NCBI RefSeq assembly: GCF_037137055.1 | Contig: NZ_JBBBNY010000002.1 | Location: 310,001-374,000 of the forward strand | Direction of reading: 5' to 3' | DNA length: 64,000 nucleotides | Source: Frateuria_A yonginensis | GTDB taxonomy: Bacteria > Pseudomonadota > Gammaproteobacteria > Xanthomonadales > Rhodanobacteraceae | Part shown: one piece after another, positions 15,998 to 23,813 of the stretch | Layout: every line of letters begins with the position of its first letter | Position numbering within the stretch: the first letter of the stretch is position 1 | The notes under the pieces: generated by a model | The model's database searches: none | What the model saw: only the letters and a program-made list of their open reading frames with translations | Told to the model about the DNA's origin: nothing | Program-made: the position numbers and the translations under genes

Positions 15998-16023
15998 AAA
16001 GCCGGACTGAATTGCCGGCTTTT
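15998..16023 (+). terminator. possible attenuator in the rplQ leader
   Basis: An 8-bp stem AAAGCCGG/CCGGCTTT with a 9-base loop ends in TTTT, about 30 bases before the rplQ start. Its position ahead of the gene, rather than behind one, suggests attenuation or a processed leader rather than a simple gene end. Function is inferred. Confidence 0.45.
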
Positions 16024-16052
16024 CATAACAACAGACAGAGAGAGTTCCTCCC

Positions 16053-16439
16053 ATGCGCCACCAGAAATCGGGCCGCAAGCTCAACCGCACCAGTTCGCAT
16101 CGCGAAGCCATGTTCAAGAACATGGCAGCCTCGCTGATCAAGCACGAGCTGATCCGTACCACCCTGCCGAAGGCCAAGGAACTGCGCCGCGTCGCCGAGC
16201 CGCTGATCACGCTGGCCAAGGTCGACGGCGTGGCCAACCGCCGCCTCGCCTTCTCGCGCCTGCGCGACAAGGAGGCCGTGGGCAAGCTGTTCGTCGAGCT
16301 GGGCCCGCGTTACCGCGAGCGTCCCGGCGGCTACCTGCGCATCCTCAAGTGCGGCTTCCGGCCCGGCGACAACGCGCCGATGGCTTACGTCGAACTGGTG
16401 GACCGTCCGCAGACCGCCGCCGCGATCGACGCCGAGTAA
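16053..16439 (+). CDS. rplQ: 50S ribosomal protein L17
   Basis: Large-subunit protein. The 128 residues begin MRHQKSGRKLNRTSSHREAMFKN, the unmistakable L17 start. The gene ends in a strong terminator, closing the ribosomal supercluster. Its long leader, from the end of rpoA, contains terminator-like hairpins, a degenerate palindromic repeat and a possible attenuator, so L17 may be controlled apart from rpoA. Confidence 0.99.
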   Translation: MRHQKSGRKLNRTSSHREAMFKNMAASLIKHELIRTTLPKAKELRRVAEPLITLAKVDGVANRRLAFSRLRDKEAVGKLFVELGPRYRERPGGYLRILKCGFRPGDNAPMAYVELVDRPQTAAAIDAE

Positions 16440-16476
16440 TCTCACGACGTACGGGCGTCCAGACGTCCAAACGATG

Positions 16477-16508
16477 AAACCTCGGCCGGGTGACCTGCCG
16501 GGGTTTTT
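16477..16508 (+). terminator. terminator after rplQ
   Basis: A 10-bp stem AAACCTCGGC/GCCGGGGTTT (one T-G pair) with a 10-base loop is followed by TTTTT and, after CG, another TTTTT. This is the clearest intrinsic terminator of the window and marks the end of the ribosomal cluster. Confidence 0.88.
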
Positions 16509-16525
16509 CGTTTTTCCGCACCTTG

Positions 16526-16554
16526 CTGACAGCGGCCCGGCAAGCAGGTAATGT
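16526..16554 (+). promoter_or_regulatory. promoter of dsbB and DAHP synthase
   Basis: CTGACA (16526-16531), a 17-base spacer and TAATGT (16549-16554). Transcription would begin about 20 bases before the dsbB ATG. It stands just after the rplQ terminator, as expected for a new unit. Confidence 0.5.
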
Positions 16555-16581
16555 CGGCTTTCCGCAACGCAACATGCCGCC

Positions 16582-17100
16582 ATGAACCCTCTGCACTGGT
16601 CGTATCGCGTCAGCTTCCTCGTGGGCTTCCTGGTCTGCGCGGCGCTGCTCGGTTTTGCGCTCTACACCGAGTACGCCTGGGGGCTGGTCCCCTGTCCGCT
16701 GTGCATCTTCCAGCGCATCGGCTTCCTGGTGATGGCGGTGTTCTTCCTGGTCGGCGCGCTGCATGCGCCGCGACGCGGCGGACGTTGGGTGTACACCGGC
16801 GGCGTGCTGCTGGGCGCCCTGTGGGGTATCGCCGTGGCCGCCCGACACCTGTGGATCCAGTCATTGCCGGCCGACCAGGTACCTTCCTGCGGCCCGCCCC
16901 TGGACTACATGTTCGACGCCTTCCCGTTTGCCCAGGTGCTGCGCATGGTGTTCACCGGCTCCGGCGAGTGCGCCAAGGTCGAGCCGGTGCTGGGCTTGCC
17001 GATGCCCGCCTGGACCCTGCTGTGGTTCGCCGTGCTGGCGGTGTTTGCCGTGGTGGCGACGCTGCGCCGGCGTCCCTCCTCATCCCCCGGAATGCCATGA
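16582..17100 (+). CDS. dsbB: disulfide bond formation protein B
   Basis: Inner-membrane quinone reductase that reoxidises DsbA so that exported proteins can gain disulfide bonds. The 172 residues show four membrane helices. The first redox pair is C38-P-L-C41 in the first periplasmic loop. The second pair is C103 and C130 in the second loop, on either side of the FDAFPFAQVLRMVF stretch. All four catalytic cysteines are present. The stop overlaps the start of the DAHP synthase gene (ATGA), so the two are probably translated together, although no functional link is known. Confidence 0.97.
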   Translation: MNPLHWSYRVSFLVGFLVCAALLGFALYTEYAWGLVPCPLCIFQRIGFLVMAVFFLVGALHAPRRGGRWVYTGGVLLGALWGIAVAARHLWIQSLPADQVPSCGPPLDYMFDAFPFAQVLRMVFTGSGECAKVEPVLGLPMPAWTLLWFAVLAVFAVVATLRRRPSSSPGMP

Positions 17101-18461
17101 ACGATCGACCCACCCTCGCGCCCGCCGACTGGACGCCCGCCTCCTGGCAGCGACGCGTGGCGCTGCAGCAGCCCCACTACGAGGACGCCGCCGAACTGGC
17201 GCGTGCCACCGCGCAGCTGGCGGCGCTGCCGCCGCTGGTCACCTCCTGGGAGGTGCTCGCGCTGAAGCAGGCCCTGGCCGAGGCGCAGGAAGGCCAGCGT
17301 TTCCTGCTCCAGGGCGGCGATTGCGCGGAAAGCTTCGCCGACTGCACCAGCCCGATCATCTCGAACCGGCTCAAGGTGCTGCTGCAGATGAGCCTGGTGC
17401 TGGTGCACGGCCTGAAGAAGCCGGTGCTGCGCGTGGGCCGCTTCGCGGGGCAGTACGCCAAGCCCCGGTCGGCCGACACCGAGACGCGCGACGGGGTGAC
17501 GCTGCCGAGCTTCCGCGGCGACGTGGTCAACGGCCCGGACTTCACCGCCGCCGCACGCCGCGCCGATCCGGGGCGGCTGATCCAGGCGCACGCACATTCG
17601 GCGCTGACCATGAACTTCGTGCGCGCCCTGATCGACGGCGGCTTCGCCGATCTGCACCATCCGGAGTACTGGGACCTTGCCTGGGTCGAGCACTCGCCGC
17701 TGGCTGCCGAGTACCGCCGCATGGTGGCGGCCATCGGCGACTCGCTGCGTTTCATGGAGACCCTCGCCGGCCCGATCGCCAGCTTTTCGCGGGTCGATTT
17801 CTTCACCTCGCACGAGGCGCTGCTGCTGCATTACGAGCAGGCGCTGACCCGGCAGGTGCCGCGCCATCCCGGCTGGTTCAACCTGTCCACGCATTTCCCG
17901 TGGATCGGCATGCGGACGGCCGCGCTGGACGGCGCGCACGTGGAGTATTTCCGCGGCATCCGCAATCCCGTCGCGGTGAAGATCGGTCCCTCGGTGACCC
18001 CCGAGCAGCTGCTGCCGCTGATCGATGCCCTCAACCCGCAGGACGAGCCCGGGCGGCTGACCCTGATCCATCGGATGGGGCACGCCGGCATCGCGCGCGC
18101 GTTGCCGCCGTTGCTGGAGGCGATACGGCGCGAGGGCCGGCGCGTGCTGTGGGTGGCCGACCCGATGCACGGCAATACCGAAAGCACCTCCAACGGCTAC
18201 AAGACGCGCCGGTTCGACAACATCCGCGGCGAACTGGACCAGGCGTTCGACATTCACGCCGCCGCCGGCACGCGCCTGGGAGGCGTCCACCTGGAGCTGA
18301 CCGGTGAGGACGTCACCGAATGCATGGGCGGTGCGCGAGATCTTTCGGAAACCGATCTCAAGCGGGCGTACAAGTCGATGGTCGATCCGCGGCTCAATTA
18401 CGAGCAGTCGCTCGAACTGGCGATGCTGATCGTGCGCAAATCCGAGGGCACGTCAGCCTGA
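17097..18461 (+). CDS. class II 3-deoxy-7-phosphoheptulonate (DAHP) synthase
   Basis: First step of the shikimate pathway: phosphoenolpyruvate plus erythrose 4-phosphate give DAHP. The frame is open from 16551, but the ATG overlapping the dsbB stop gives 454 residues, normal for the plant-like class II family. Family stretches include FLLQGGDCAESF, PVLRVGRFAGQYAKPRS, HFPWIGMRT, PVAVKIGPSVTP, WVADPMHGNT and GVHLELTGEDVTECMGG. This type is not homologous in close detail to E. coli AroF/G/H, so I do not assign one of those symbols. aroK and aroB lie elsewhere in the window (46336-47984). Confidence 0.95.
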   Translation: MNDRPTLAPADWTPASWQRRVALQQPHYEDAAELARATAQLAALPPLVTSWEVLALKQALAEAQEGQRFLLQGGDCAESFADCTSPIISNRLKVLLQMSLVLVHGLKKPVLRVGRFAGQYAKPRSADTETRDGVTLPSFRGDVVNGPDFTAAARRADPGRLIQAHAHSALTMNFVRALIDGGFADLHHPEYWDLAWVEHSPLAAEYRRMVAAIGDSLRFMETLAGPIASFSRVDFFTSHEALLLHYEQALTRQVPRHPGWFNLSTHFPWIGMRTAALDGAHVEYFRGIRNPVAVKIGPSVTPEQLLPLIDALNPQDEPGRLTLIHRMGHAGIARALPPLLEAIRREGRRVLWVADPMHGNTESTSNGYKTRRFDNIRGELDQAFDIHAAAGTRLGGVHLELTGEDVTECMGGARDLSETDLKRAYKSMVDPRLNYEQSLELAMLIVRKSEGTSA

Positions 18462-18487
18462 GGCCGGGCGTGGCTGTCTGAATGCGT

Positions 18488-18519
18488 GCCTGCGCGCGAA
18501 GCCCGTGCCGCGCGCAGGC
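18488..18519. terminator. hairpin between convergent DAHP synthase and signal peptidase genes
   Basis: A perfect 11-bp stem GCCTGCGCGCG/CGCGCGCAGGC with a 10-base loop lies 27 bases after the DAHP synthase stop. No T-run flanks it on either side, so it is at best a weak two-way terminator. Confidence 0.4.
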
Positions 18520-18572
18520 CTCTGCAACCGGTCGGATCGGCCCACCGTCGGATCGCCGTGCTCCAGCGGAGT

Positions 18573-19247
18573 TCAGTGCAGCGCCAGCCCCCAGCGATCC
18601 GCTCGGGGCAGGTGGTGCCGCGCCGGGTCGAGCGACATCGCGACGTAGCGCGCCTTCCCGACGATTTCCGCGCGCGGCACGAATCCGAAAAAGCGCGAGT
18701 CGTAGCTGTCGTCACGGTTGTCCCCCATCACCAGGTAGTCACCCGCCGGTACGGTCACCGGGCCGTAGCTGCTGACGGGACTGGGCAGGTAGCGTGCCAG
18801 CCGGAGCAGGTGATGCCCGCCGCCGATCGACTCGACCGCATAAGTTGCCGGCTGCACCCGGTCCGCGGTGATGCCGGCGACCGTGACGGGCGTGTAACGG
18901 GCGGCGTGGCCATTGACGTAGAGCACGTTGCCCCGCAGCGCGATGTGGTCACCGGGCACGCCGACGACACGCTTGACCAGCCGGTCACCGGTGGCAGTCG
19001 AGTCGATGATCACGATGTCGTTGCGCTGCGGGTCGGCGCGGTGCAGCAGCGAGTGATGGGTGAACGGCACGCGCAGGTCATAAGCCATGCGGTCCACCAC
19101 GATCCGGTCGCCGATGCGGATGGTCGGCTGCATCGAACCGGTGGGCACGGTGTTCCAGTCCGCCAGCGCGCTGCGGAATACCAGCATGCCGAGCAAGAAA
19201 AAGAAAAAGCCGCGATTGCGCAGCAGGAAATTCTTCAGGCCGTGCAT
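18573..19247 (-). CDS. lepB: signal peptidase I (short form)
   Basis: Membrane serine protease of family S26 that cuts signal peptides from exported proteins. The 224 residues have one N-terminal membrane segment (about 12-28). The catalytic serine is in PTGSMQPT (Ser38) and the lysine is in RLVKRVVGVPGD (Lys92). VLYVNGH and the C-terminal MGDNRDDSYDSRFFGFV box are also present. It is shorter than E. coli LepB (324) and lacks the lepA neighbour, so it may be a second signal peptidase (inference). It lies downstream of the GDCCVxC gene and the amidase, on the same strand. Confidence 0.93.
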   Translation of the reverse strand: MHGLKNFLLRNRGFFFFLLGMLVFRSALADWNTVPTGSMQPTIRIGDRIVVDRMAYDLRVPFTHHSLLHRADPQRNDIVIIDSTATGDRLVKRVVGVPGDHIALRGNVLYVNGHAARYTPVTVAGITADRVQPATYAVESIGGGHHLLRLARYLPSPVSSYGPVTVPAGDYLVMGDNRDDSYDSRFFGFVPRAEIVGKARYVAMSLDPARHHLPRADRWGLALH

Positions 19248-19300
19248 GGAATCTCCGATTTCTCAAAGCATCGGCTCGGACCACGACCGGCCCGGGCAGT

Positions 19301-19519
19301 TCAATTCGATCGCCCGCAACCGCCCTGTTGCGCCTGCACGGGCGGGCAAGGCACGTCCCCGAAGGAGCAGAACACACAGCAGTCGCCGGGCCTGGGCTTC
19401 AGCAGGACGCCGCAGCCTGGGCAGTCATACAGGAACAGGCAGGCATCGGTCGGCATGGTTTCCTCCGAGCGGTGCCCGCACCGGGGGCATGTCAGCACGC
19501 TTTGCAGGCGCGGCGCCAT
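19301..19519 (-). CDS. GDCCVxC-motif small cysteine-rich protein
   Basis: Small protein of 72 residues with nine or more cysteines: C11xxC14, C27, C33xxC36, the signature GDCCVFC (45-51), C58 and one near the end. The two CxxC pairs look like a zinc ribbon. The signature matches the little-studied GDCCVxC (seleno)protein family, some of whose members are thought to carry selenocysteine; here every position is an ordinary Cys codon. The function is unknown, and a redox or metal-related role is only a guess. It starts three bases after the amidase stop and precedes lepB, so the three genes probably form an operon. Confidence 0.82.
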   Translation of the reverse strand: MAPRLQSVLTCPRCGHRSEETMPTDACLFLYDCPGCGVLLKPRPGDCCVFCSFGDVPCPPVQAQQGGCGRSN

Positions 19520-19522
19520 GAG

Positions 19523-21130
19523 TCAGGGCGACGTCGCGACCGGCTTGCCGCCGACGGTCTCCAGGAAGCGCGGCGGCTGCCACGCCCCGGCATGCTGCTC
19601 GAAGCCATAGGCGATCGAGATCAGCGTCGGTTCGCTCCAGCGGGCACCGAACAGCACGATGCCTACCGGCAGGTCGTGTGCGAAGCCGGCAGGGACGGCA
19701 ATGGACGGGTAGCCTGCCACCGCCGCCGGCTGCGAGGCGCCGCCCACGGTCGGGTCGCCGCTGACGATATGGTCGCCAAGCACCAGGTCGGTGACGAAGG
19801 CCGGACCCCAGGAGGGCGCGAGCAGCGCGTCGAGGTGATCCTTCGCCAGCGCCGCGTCGATACCCTCGGGGCCGGCCAGCCGCTTGGCCTTGGCCAGGGC
19901 GTCAAGGTAGTTCTTCTCGGTCAGCGGCCCCTTGGCCTGCGCCTGCTCGAACAGCTCCTGCCCGAACCACGGCATTTCCTGCGCGGCGTGCTGCCGATCG
20001 AAGGCGATCAGGTCGGTGAGCGTCCTTACCTCGAGCGTCAGCCGGGTGGCGAGATAGGCCTCGATGTCGTGCTTGAACTCGTACAGCAGCACGGTCATCT
20101 CCGGCCCGCCCAGGTCCGACAGGTGTGGCACGGTCACCGGGTCGACGATGACTGCGCCCTGCGACTTCATCAGCGCGATCGTCTGCTCGAGAACGCGATC
20201 GGCGTTCGGCTCGGCGCCGGCGAGCTGGCGCACCACGCCGATGCGCTTGCCCTTCAGGCCATCCGGGTCGAGGAAGCGGGTGTAGTCGGTGGCGTGCCGG
20301 TCGGCCTCGGCGGTGGCCGGATCGCGCGGGTCGCTTCCTGCGATCACGCCGAGCAGCGCGGCGGCGTCGGCCACGCTGCGCGCCATCGGGCCGGCGGTGT
20401 CCTGGCTGTGCGCGATCGGCACGATGCCGCTGCGGCTGACCAGGCCCAGCGTTGGCTTGATGCCGACGATGCCGTTGCTGGCCGCCGGGCAGATGATCGA
20501 GCCGTCGGTCTCGGTGCCGATCGCCACGGTCGCCAGGCCCGCCGCCACCGCCGCGCCCGAGCCGGCGCTGGAGCCGCAGGGGTTGCGGTCGAGCACGTAG
20601 GGATTCCTGGTCTGCCCGCCACGGCCGCTCCAGCCGCTGCTGGCATGGCTGGAGCGGAAGTTGGCCCACTCGCTCAGGTTGGTCTTGCCGAGCACCAGCG
20701 CGCCGGCCTTGCGCAATCGCTCCACCAGCCCGGCGTCGCGCGGTGCCGGCGCGTCCACGAGGGCCAGCGAACCGGCGGTGGTGAGCATGCGGTCGCCGGT
20801 GTCGATGTTGTCCTTGAGCAGTACGGGAATGCCGTACAGGGGGCCGCGCCCGGCCTTGCCGCGCCGCGCATCCAGCGCCGACGCCAGTGTGAGCGCGTCC
20901 GGGTTGGTCTCGATCACTGAACGCAGCGTCGGGCCCGCCTGGTCGATCTGCGCGATGCGGTCGAGGAACTGACGCGCCAGGGTACGGCTGTCCAGCGTGC
21001 CCTCCTCCATCTGCCGCTGGATCTCCGCGACCGACGCGTAGGCCATGGACGGCGCCGGCCGCGCGGCGATCGCCGGGCCGGCCGGCAGCAGGGTGACGAG
21101 CAGGGCAAGGCGGGCAGGCAACGGTTTCAC
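19523..21130 (-). CDS. exported amidase (amidase-signature family)
   Basis: Hydrolase of the amidase-signature fold. The frame is open upstream, but a GTG at 21130 with GGAGA ahead gives 535 residues starting with a signal peptide (MKPLPARLALLVTLLPAGPAIA), so the enzyme is probably periplasmic. The catalytic triad is visible: Lys106 in PVLLKDNIDT, the cis-serine in NPCGSSAGSG (near 187) and the nucleophile serine in GTETDGSI (211). The substrate is unknown; relatives cleave amides or peptides and are often annotated as GatA-like, but the signal peptide argues against a tRNA role. Probable operon with the GDCCVxC and lepB genes downstream. Divergent from the cytochrome pair. Confidence 0.93.
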   Translation of the reverse strand: MKPLPARLALLVTLLPAGPAIAARPAPSMAYASVAEIQRQMEEGTLDSRTLARQFLDRIAQIDQAGPTLRSVIETNPDALTLASALDARRGKAGRGPLYGIPVLLKDNIDTGDRMLTTAGSLALVDAPAPRDAGLVERLRKAGALVLGKTNLSEWANFRSSHASSGWSGRGGQTRNPYVLDRNPCGSSAGSGAAVAAGLATVAIGTETDGSIICPAASNGIVGIKPTLGLVSRSGIVPIAHSQDTAGPMARSVADAAALLGVIAGSDPRDPATAEADRHATDYTRFLDPDGLKGKRIGVVRQLAGAEPNADRVLEQTIALMKSQGAVIVDPVTVPHLSDLGGPEMTVLLYEFKHDIEAYLATRLTLEVRTLTDLIAFDRQHAAQEMPWFGQELFEQAQAKGPLTEKNYLDALAKAKRLAGPEGIDAALAKDHLDALLAPSWGPAFVTDLVLGDHIVSGDPTVGGASQPAAVAGYPSIAVPAGFAHDLPVGIVLFGARWSEPTLISIAYGFEQHAGAWQPPRFLETVGGKPVATSP

Positions 21131-21220
21131 GGCGGTCTCCGGCAGGCAGGTATGCAATCGGCGCGTGCGGCACGGTGTCGCGTCGCCCAGCATAGCCGCC
21201 CGACCTGCCGATCGCGCGGG

Positions 21221-21226
21221 GATAAT
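21221..21226 (+). promoter_or_regulatory. -10 element close to the cytochrome start
   Basis: GATAAT ends eight bases before the ATG at 21234, and no Shine-Dalgarno sequence stands between. If used, transcription would begin at or one base from the ATG, giving a leaderless mRNA. No good -35 is seen. Inference. Confidence 0.35.
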
Positions 21227-21233
21227 CGCGAAC

Positions 21234-21959
21234 ATGAACCTGCGCTTCCCGCTCTCCCTCCTCGGCTTGCTCTGGCTTGCGTCGGCCGTGCCCTCCCGCG
21301 CCGCCGAGGCTTCCGTCGTGCCGGACACCCTCAAGCAGCGCATCGCGTCCTGCACGGCCTGCCACGGCGAACACGGCGAAGGCACCCCCGAGAGCGGCTT
21401 CTTCCCGCGGCTGGCCGGCAAGCCGGCCGGCTACCTGGCGCGGCAGATCAGCAACTTCCAGGTTGGCCTGCGCAAATACGCGCCCATGGAGTACACCGTG
21501 CGCGGGCTCTCTCCGGCTTACATGCACGAGATCGCCGGGTACTTCGCCGCCCAGCAGGTGCCCTACGCGCGTTCGCCGGTGCCGGCGGTGTCGACGGCGA
21601 CGCTGCAACGGGGCGAGGCGCTCGCCACCGCCGGTGACCCGGCCCGCAAGCTGCCGGCGTGCGCCGCCTGCCATGGTGCCCAGCTCACCGGCGTGGAACC
21701 CGACATCCCGGGCCTGGTCGGGTTGCCGTACGACTACATCAGCGCCCAGCTGGGCTCGTGGCGTACCCACACGCGCGCCATGGTGGCCCCCGACTGCATG
21801 GCGACGATCGCCGCACGCCTGAGCGAGGCGGACATCACCGCGGTGTCGGCCTGGCTCGCCACGCGCGAGGTGCCTGTCGACGCGCATGCCCAGCCGCCCG
21901 GCACGGTGACACCGCCGATCGCCTGCGGCGTGCTCGAAGCGAAGGAGGCGGCCCGATGA
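21234..21959 (+). CDS. dihaem cytochrome c (cytochrome c553/c4-like)
   Basis: Exported electron carrier of 241 residues. It has a signal peptide (MNLRFPLSLLGLLWLASAVPSRA) and two haem-binding CxxCH sites, CTACH (40-44) and CAACH (143-147), in two tandem cytochrome domains, as in cytochrome c4. The stop overlaps the next cytochrome gene (ATGA). The usual redox enzyme partner is not nearby. A -10 element lies so close to the ATG that the mRNA may have no leader. Confidence 0.93.
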   Translation: MNLRFPLSLLGLLWLASAVPSRAAEASVVPDTLKQRIASCTACHGEHGEGTPESGFFPRLAGKPAGYLARQISNFQVGLRKYAPMEYTVRGLSPAYMHEIAGYFAAQQVPYARSPVPAVSTATLQRGEALATAGDPARKLPACAACHGAQLTGVEPDIPGLVGLPYDYISAQLGSWRTHTRAMVAPDCMATIAARLSEADITAVSAWLATREVPVDAHAQPPGTVTPPIACGVLEAKEAAR

Positions 21960-23242
21960 AAGGCTTGCTGCGCGCCTTCATGGTGCTGCTGGTGCTGGCC
22001 GCCGTGGCGGTGGCCTGGTGGCTGTTCCGCCGGCCGGCCGCGCCACTGCCGCCGGCCGCGCCGGACGCGACCGCCCGCCTGCGCGATCCCGCCCTGATCG
22101 CCCGCGGTGCCTACCTCGCCACGGTCGGCGACTGCGCCGCCTGCCACACCGCGCAGGGCGGACAGCCGTACGCCGGTGGCCGCTCGCTACCGACCCCGTT
22201 CGGCGAGGTGCCCGCGCCCAACCTCACCCCCGACGACGCGACCGGGCTCGGCCAATGGTCGTTCGAGGCGTTCTGGCGGGCCATGCACGAAGGCATCGGC
22301 CGCGACGGACGGGCGCTGTACCCGGCCTTCCCCTACACCTCCTACACGCGGGTCAGCCAGGAGGACGCGCGGGCACTGTTCGCCTACCTGCGCTCGCTGC
22401 CGCCGGTGCACAACCCGACGCCGCCGCCGTCGCTGCGCTTCCCCTATGACCTCAGCGCGAGCCTGGCGACCTGGCGGGCGTTGTACTTCCGTCCGGGCAG
22501 CTTCACGCCGGATCCCAAGCAGACCGCGGAGTGGAACCGCGGCGCCTACCTGGTCGAGGGCCTGGGCCATTGCAACGAGTGCCACGTCGCGCGCGACAAC
22601 CTCGGAGGTCTGCCTGGCAAGGTCACCCTCACCGGGGGCCAGATCCCCGTGCAGAACTGGTATGCGCCCGACCTCGGCACGCATGCCCACGGTGGCCTGG
22701 AAGGGTGGACCGTGGACGACATCGTGGCATTGCTAAAGACCGGCCAATCGGTGCGTGGCGTGGCCTTCGGCCCGATGGCCGACGTGGTGATGCAGAGCAC
22801 CCAGCACATGCGCGACGACGACCTGCGCGCCATGGCGGTCTACCTGCAGTCGTTGCCGCCGCGTCCTGCGCCGCCGGTCGATGCGGACCGGCTTGGCAGC
22901 GACGCGCTGTTCGACCGCGGAGAGAAGCTCTACGCGCAGCGTTGCGCCGGCTGCCACGGCAAGCAGGGCCAAGGCGTGCCGGGTGTCTACCCGCCGCTGG
23001 CCGGCAACGGCTCGGTCACCGAGCCGAGCGGCATCAACGCGATCCGCATCGTGCTGCTGGGAGGCTTCGCGCCGTCCACCGCCGCGCAGCCGCGCCCCTA
23101 TTCCATGCCGCCGTTCGCGCAGCAGCTCAACGACGCCGATGTGGCCGCGGTGGTCAGCTACATCCGCCAAGCCTGGTCGAACAAGGCGGCACCGGTGCTC
23201 GATCGCGACGTGGCGGCCTATCGACACACCCCGGTGGAATAG
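21956..23242 (+). CDS. trihaem cytochrome c (alcohol/gluconate dehydrogenase subunit-like)
   Basis: Membrane-anchored or exported electron-transfer protein of 428 residues with an N-terminal membrane segment (about 5-23). Three CxxCH sites are present: CAACH (60-64), CNECH (206-210) and CAGCH (330-334). The three-domain layout is that of cytochrome subunits of membrane alcohol, aldehyde or gluconate dehydrogenases, which pass electrons to ubiquinone or an oxidase. No flavin or PQQ dehydrogenase gene lies next to it in this window, so the donor is unknown. Translationally coupled to the dihaem cytochrome upstream; together they offer five haem sites. Confidence 0.93.
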   Translation: MKGLLRAFMVLLVLAAVAVAWWLFRRPAAPLPPAAPDATARLRDPALIARGAYLATVGDCAACHTAQGGQPYAGGRSLPTPFGEVPAPNLTPDDATGLGQWSFEAFWRAMHEGIGRDGRALYPAFPYTSYTRVSQEDARALFAYLRSLPPVHNPTPPPSLRFPYDLSASLATWRALYFRPGSFTPDPKQTAEWNRGAYLVEGLGHCNECHVARDNLGGLPGKVTLTGGQIPVQNWYAPDLGTHAHGGLEGWTVDDIVALLKTGQSVRGVAFGPMADVVMQSTQHMRDDDLRAMAVYLQSLPPRPAPPVDADRLGSDALFDRGEKLYAQRCAGCHGKQGQGVPGVYPPLAGNGSVTEPSGINAIRIVLLGGFAPSTAAQPRPYSMPPFAQQLNDADVAAVVSYIRQAWSNKAAPVLDRDVAAYRHTPVE

Positions 23243-23294
23243 CCGCCGGCGACCGGAGCCGTGCCCGGCCCGGCGCGACCCGCGAGGCGCGTCG

Positions 23295-23813
23295 CTACCG
23301 GCGCCCGCCGGCGGCGACGCGCCGGGCCAGTTCGCGCCAGGGCTCGATGTCCCAATGGCGGCGAGCCTGCCCGGAGGGCGAGGGCAGGGCGAACACGCGC
23401 GTGTCGCCGAGGCGTTCGGGCTGCTCGCCGTAGTGGGTAACCGGATGACCGAGGGCCGCGCGGGCGGCGGTCTTGCTGGTGAAGGCGAGCAGGCGTGGGC
23501 GGTAGCGCGCGATCTTGGCCAGCAGCGCAGGCACGTCGAAGGCATCGCGCGGCAGGTCGGCGTCGTTGCCGCTGTGGCGCTTGGCCAAGTCGGTCAGCCC
23601 GATGCCCAGCTCGAGCAGCCGCGGGTACTCGGCGGGCGCGAAGCGGCGCGGCGTCAGTCCGGCCTCGGCCAGCGCACGCCAGAACAGGTTGCCCGGATGG
23701 GCGTAGTAGGCACCCTCGCGGGCCGAGCGCTCGCCGGCGGCGGTGCCGCAGAAGACCAGCGCCAGGCCCGGACGCAGCAGGTCGGGCAGGATGTGCTCAG
23801 TCGCCCGGGCCAC
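23295..23813 (-). CDS. mug: mismatch-specific uracil/thymine DNA glycosylase
   Basis: Base-excision repair enzyme that removes uracil, ethenocytosine or thymine from mismatches. The 172 residues contain the family stretches LVFCGTAAGERSA, YYAHPGNLFWRAL and the conserved asparagine-bearing region GIGLTDLAKRHSGNDADL. C-terminal LPSPSGQARR is typical. The start lies 17 bases inside the end of the upstream PP-loop ATPase gene, so the two are co-expressed. Confidence 0.94.
   Translation of the reverse strand: MARATEHILPDLLRPGLALVFCGTAAGERSAREGAYYAHPGNLFWRALAEAGLTPRRFAPAEYPRLLELGIGLTDLAKRHSGNDADLPRDAFDVPALLAKIARYRPRLLAFTSKTAARAALGHPVTHYGEQPERLGDTRVFALPSPSGQARRHWDIEPWRELARRVAAGGRR

Noticed and set aside
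19301..19519. GDCCVxC protein as a selenoprotein
   Set aside because: All positions of the signature are normal Cys codons and no in-frame TGA occurs within the motif.
19902..21887. Long minus-strand frame (661 codons) over the amidase and the cytochrome
   Set aside because: Shadow of the amidase in another frame; the real amidase frame has signal peptide, ribosome site and catalytic triad.
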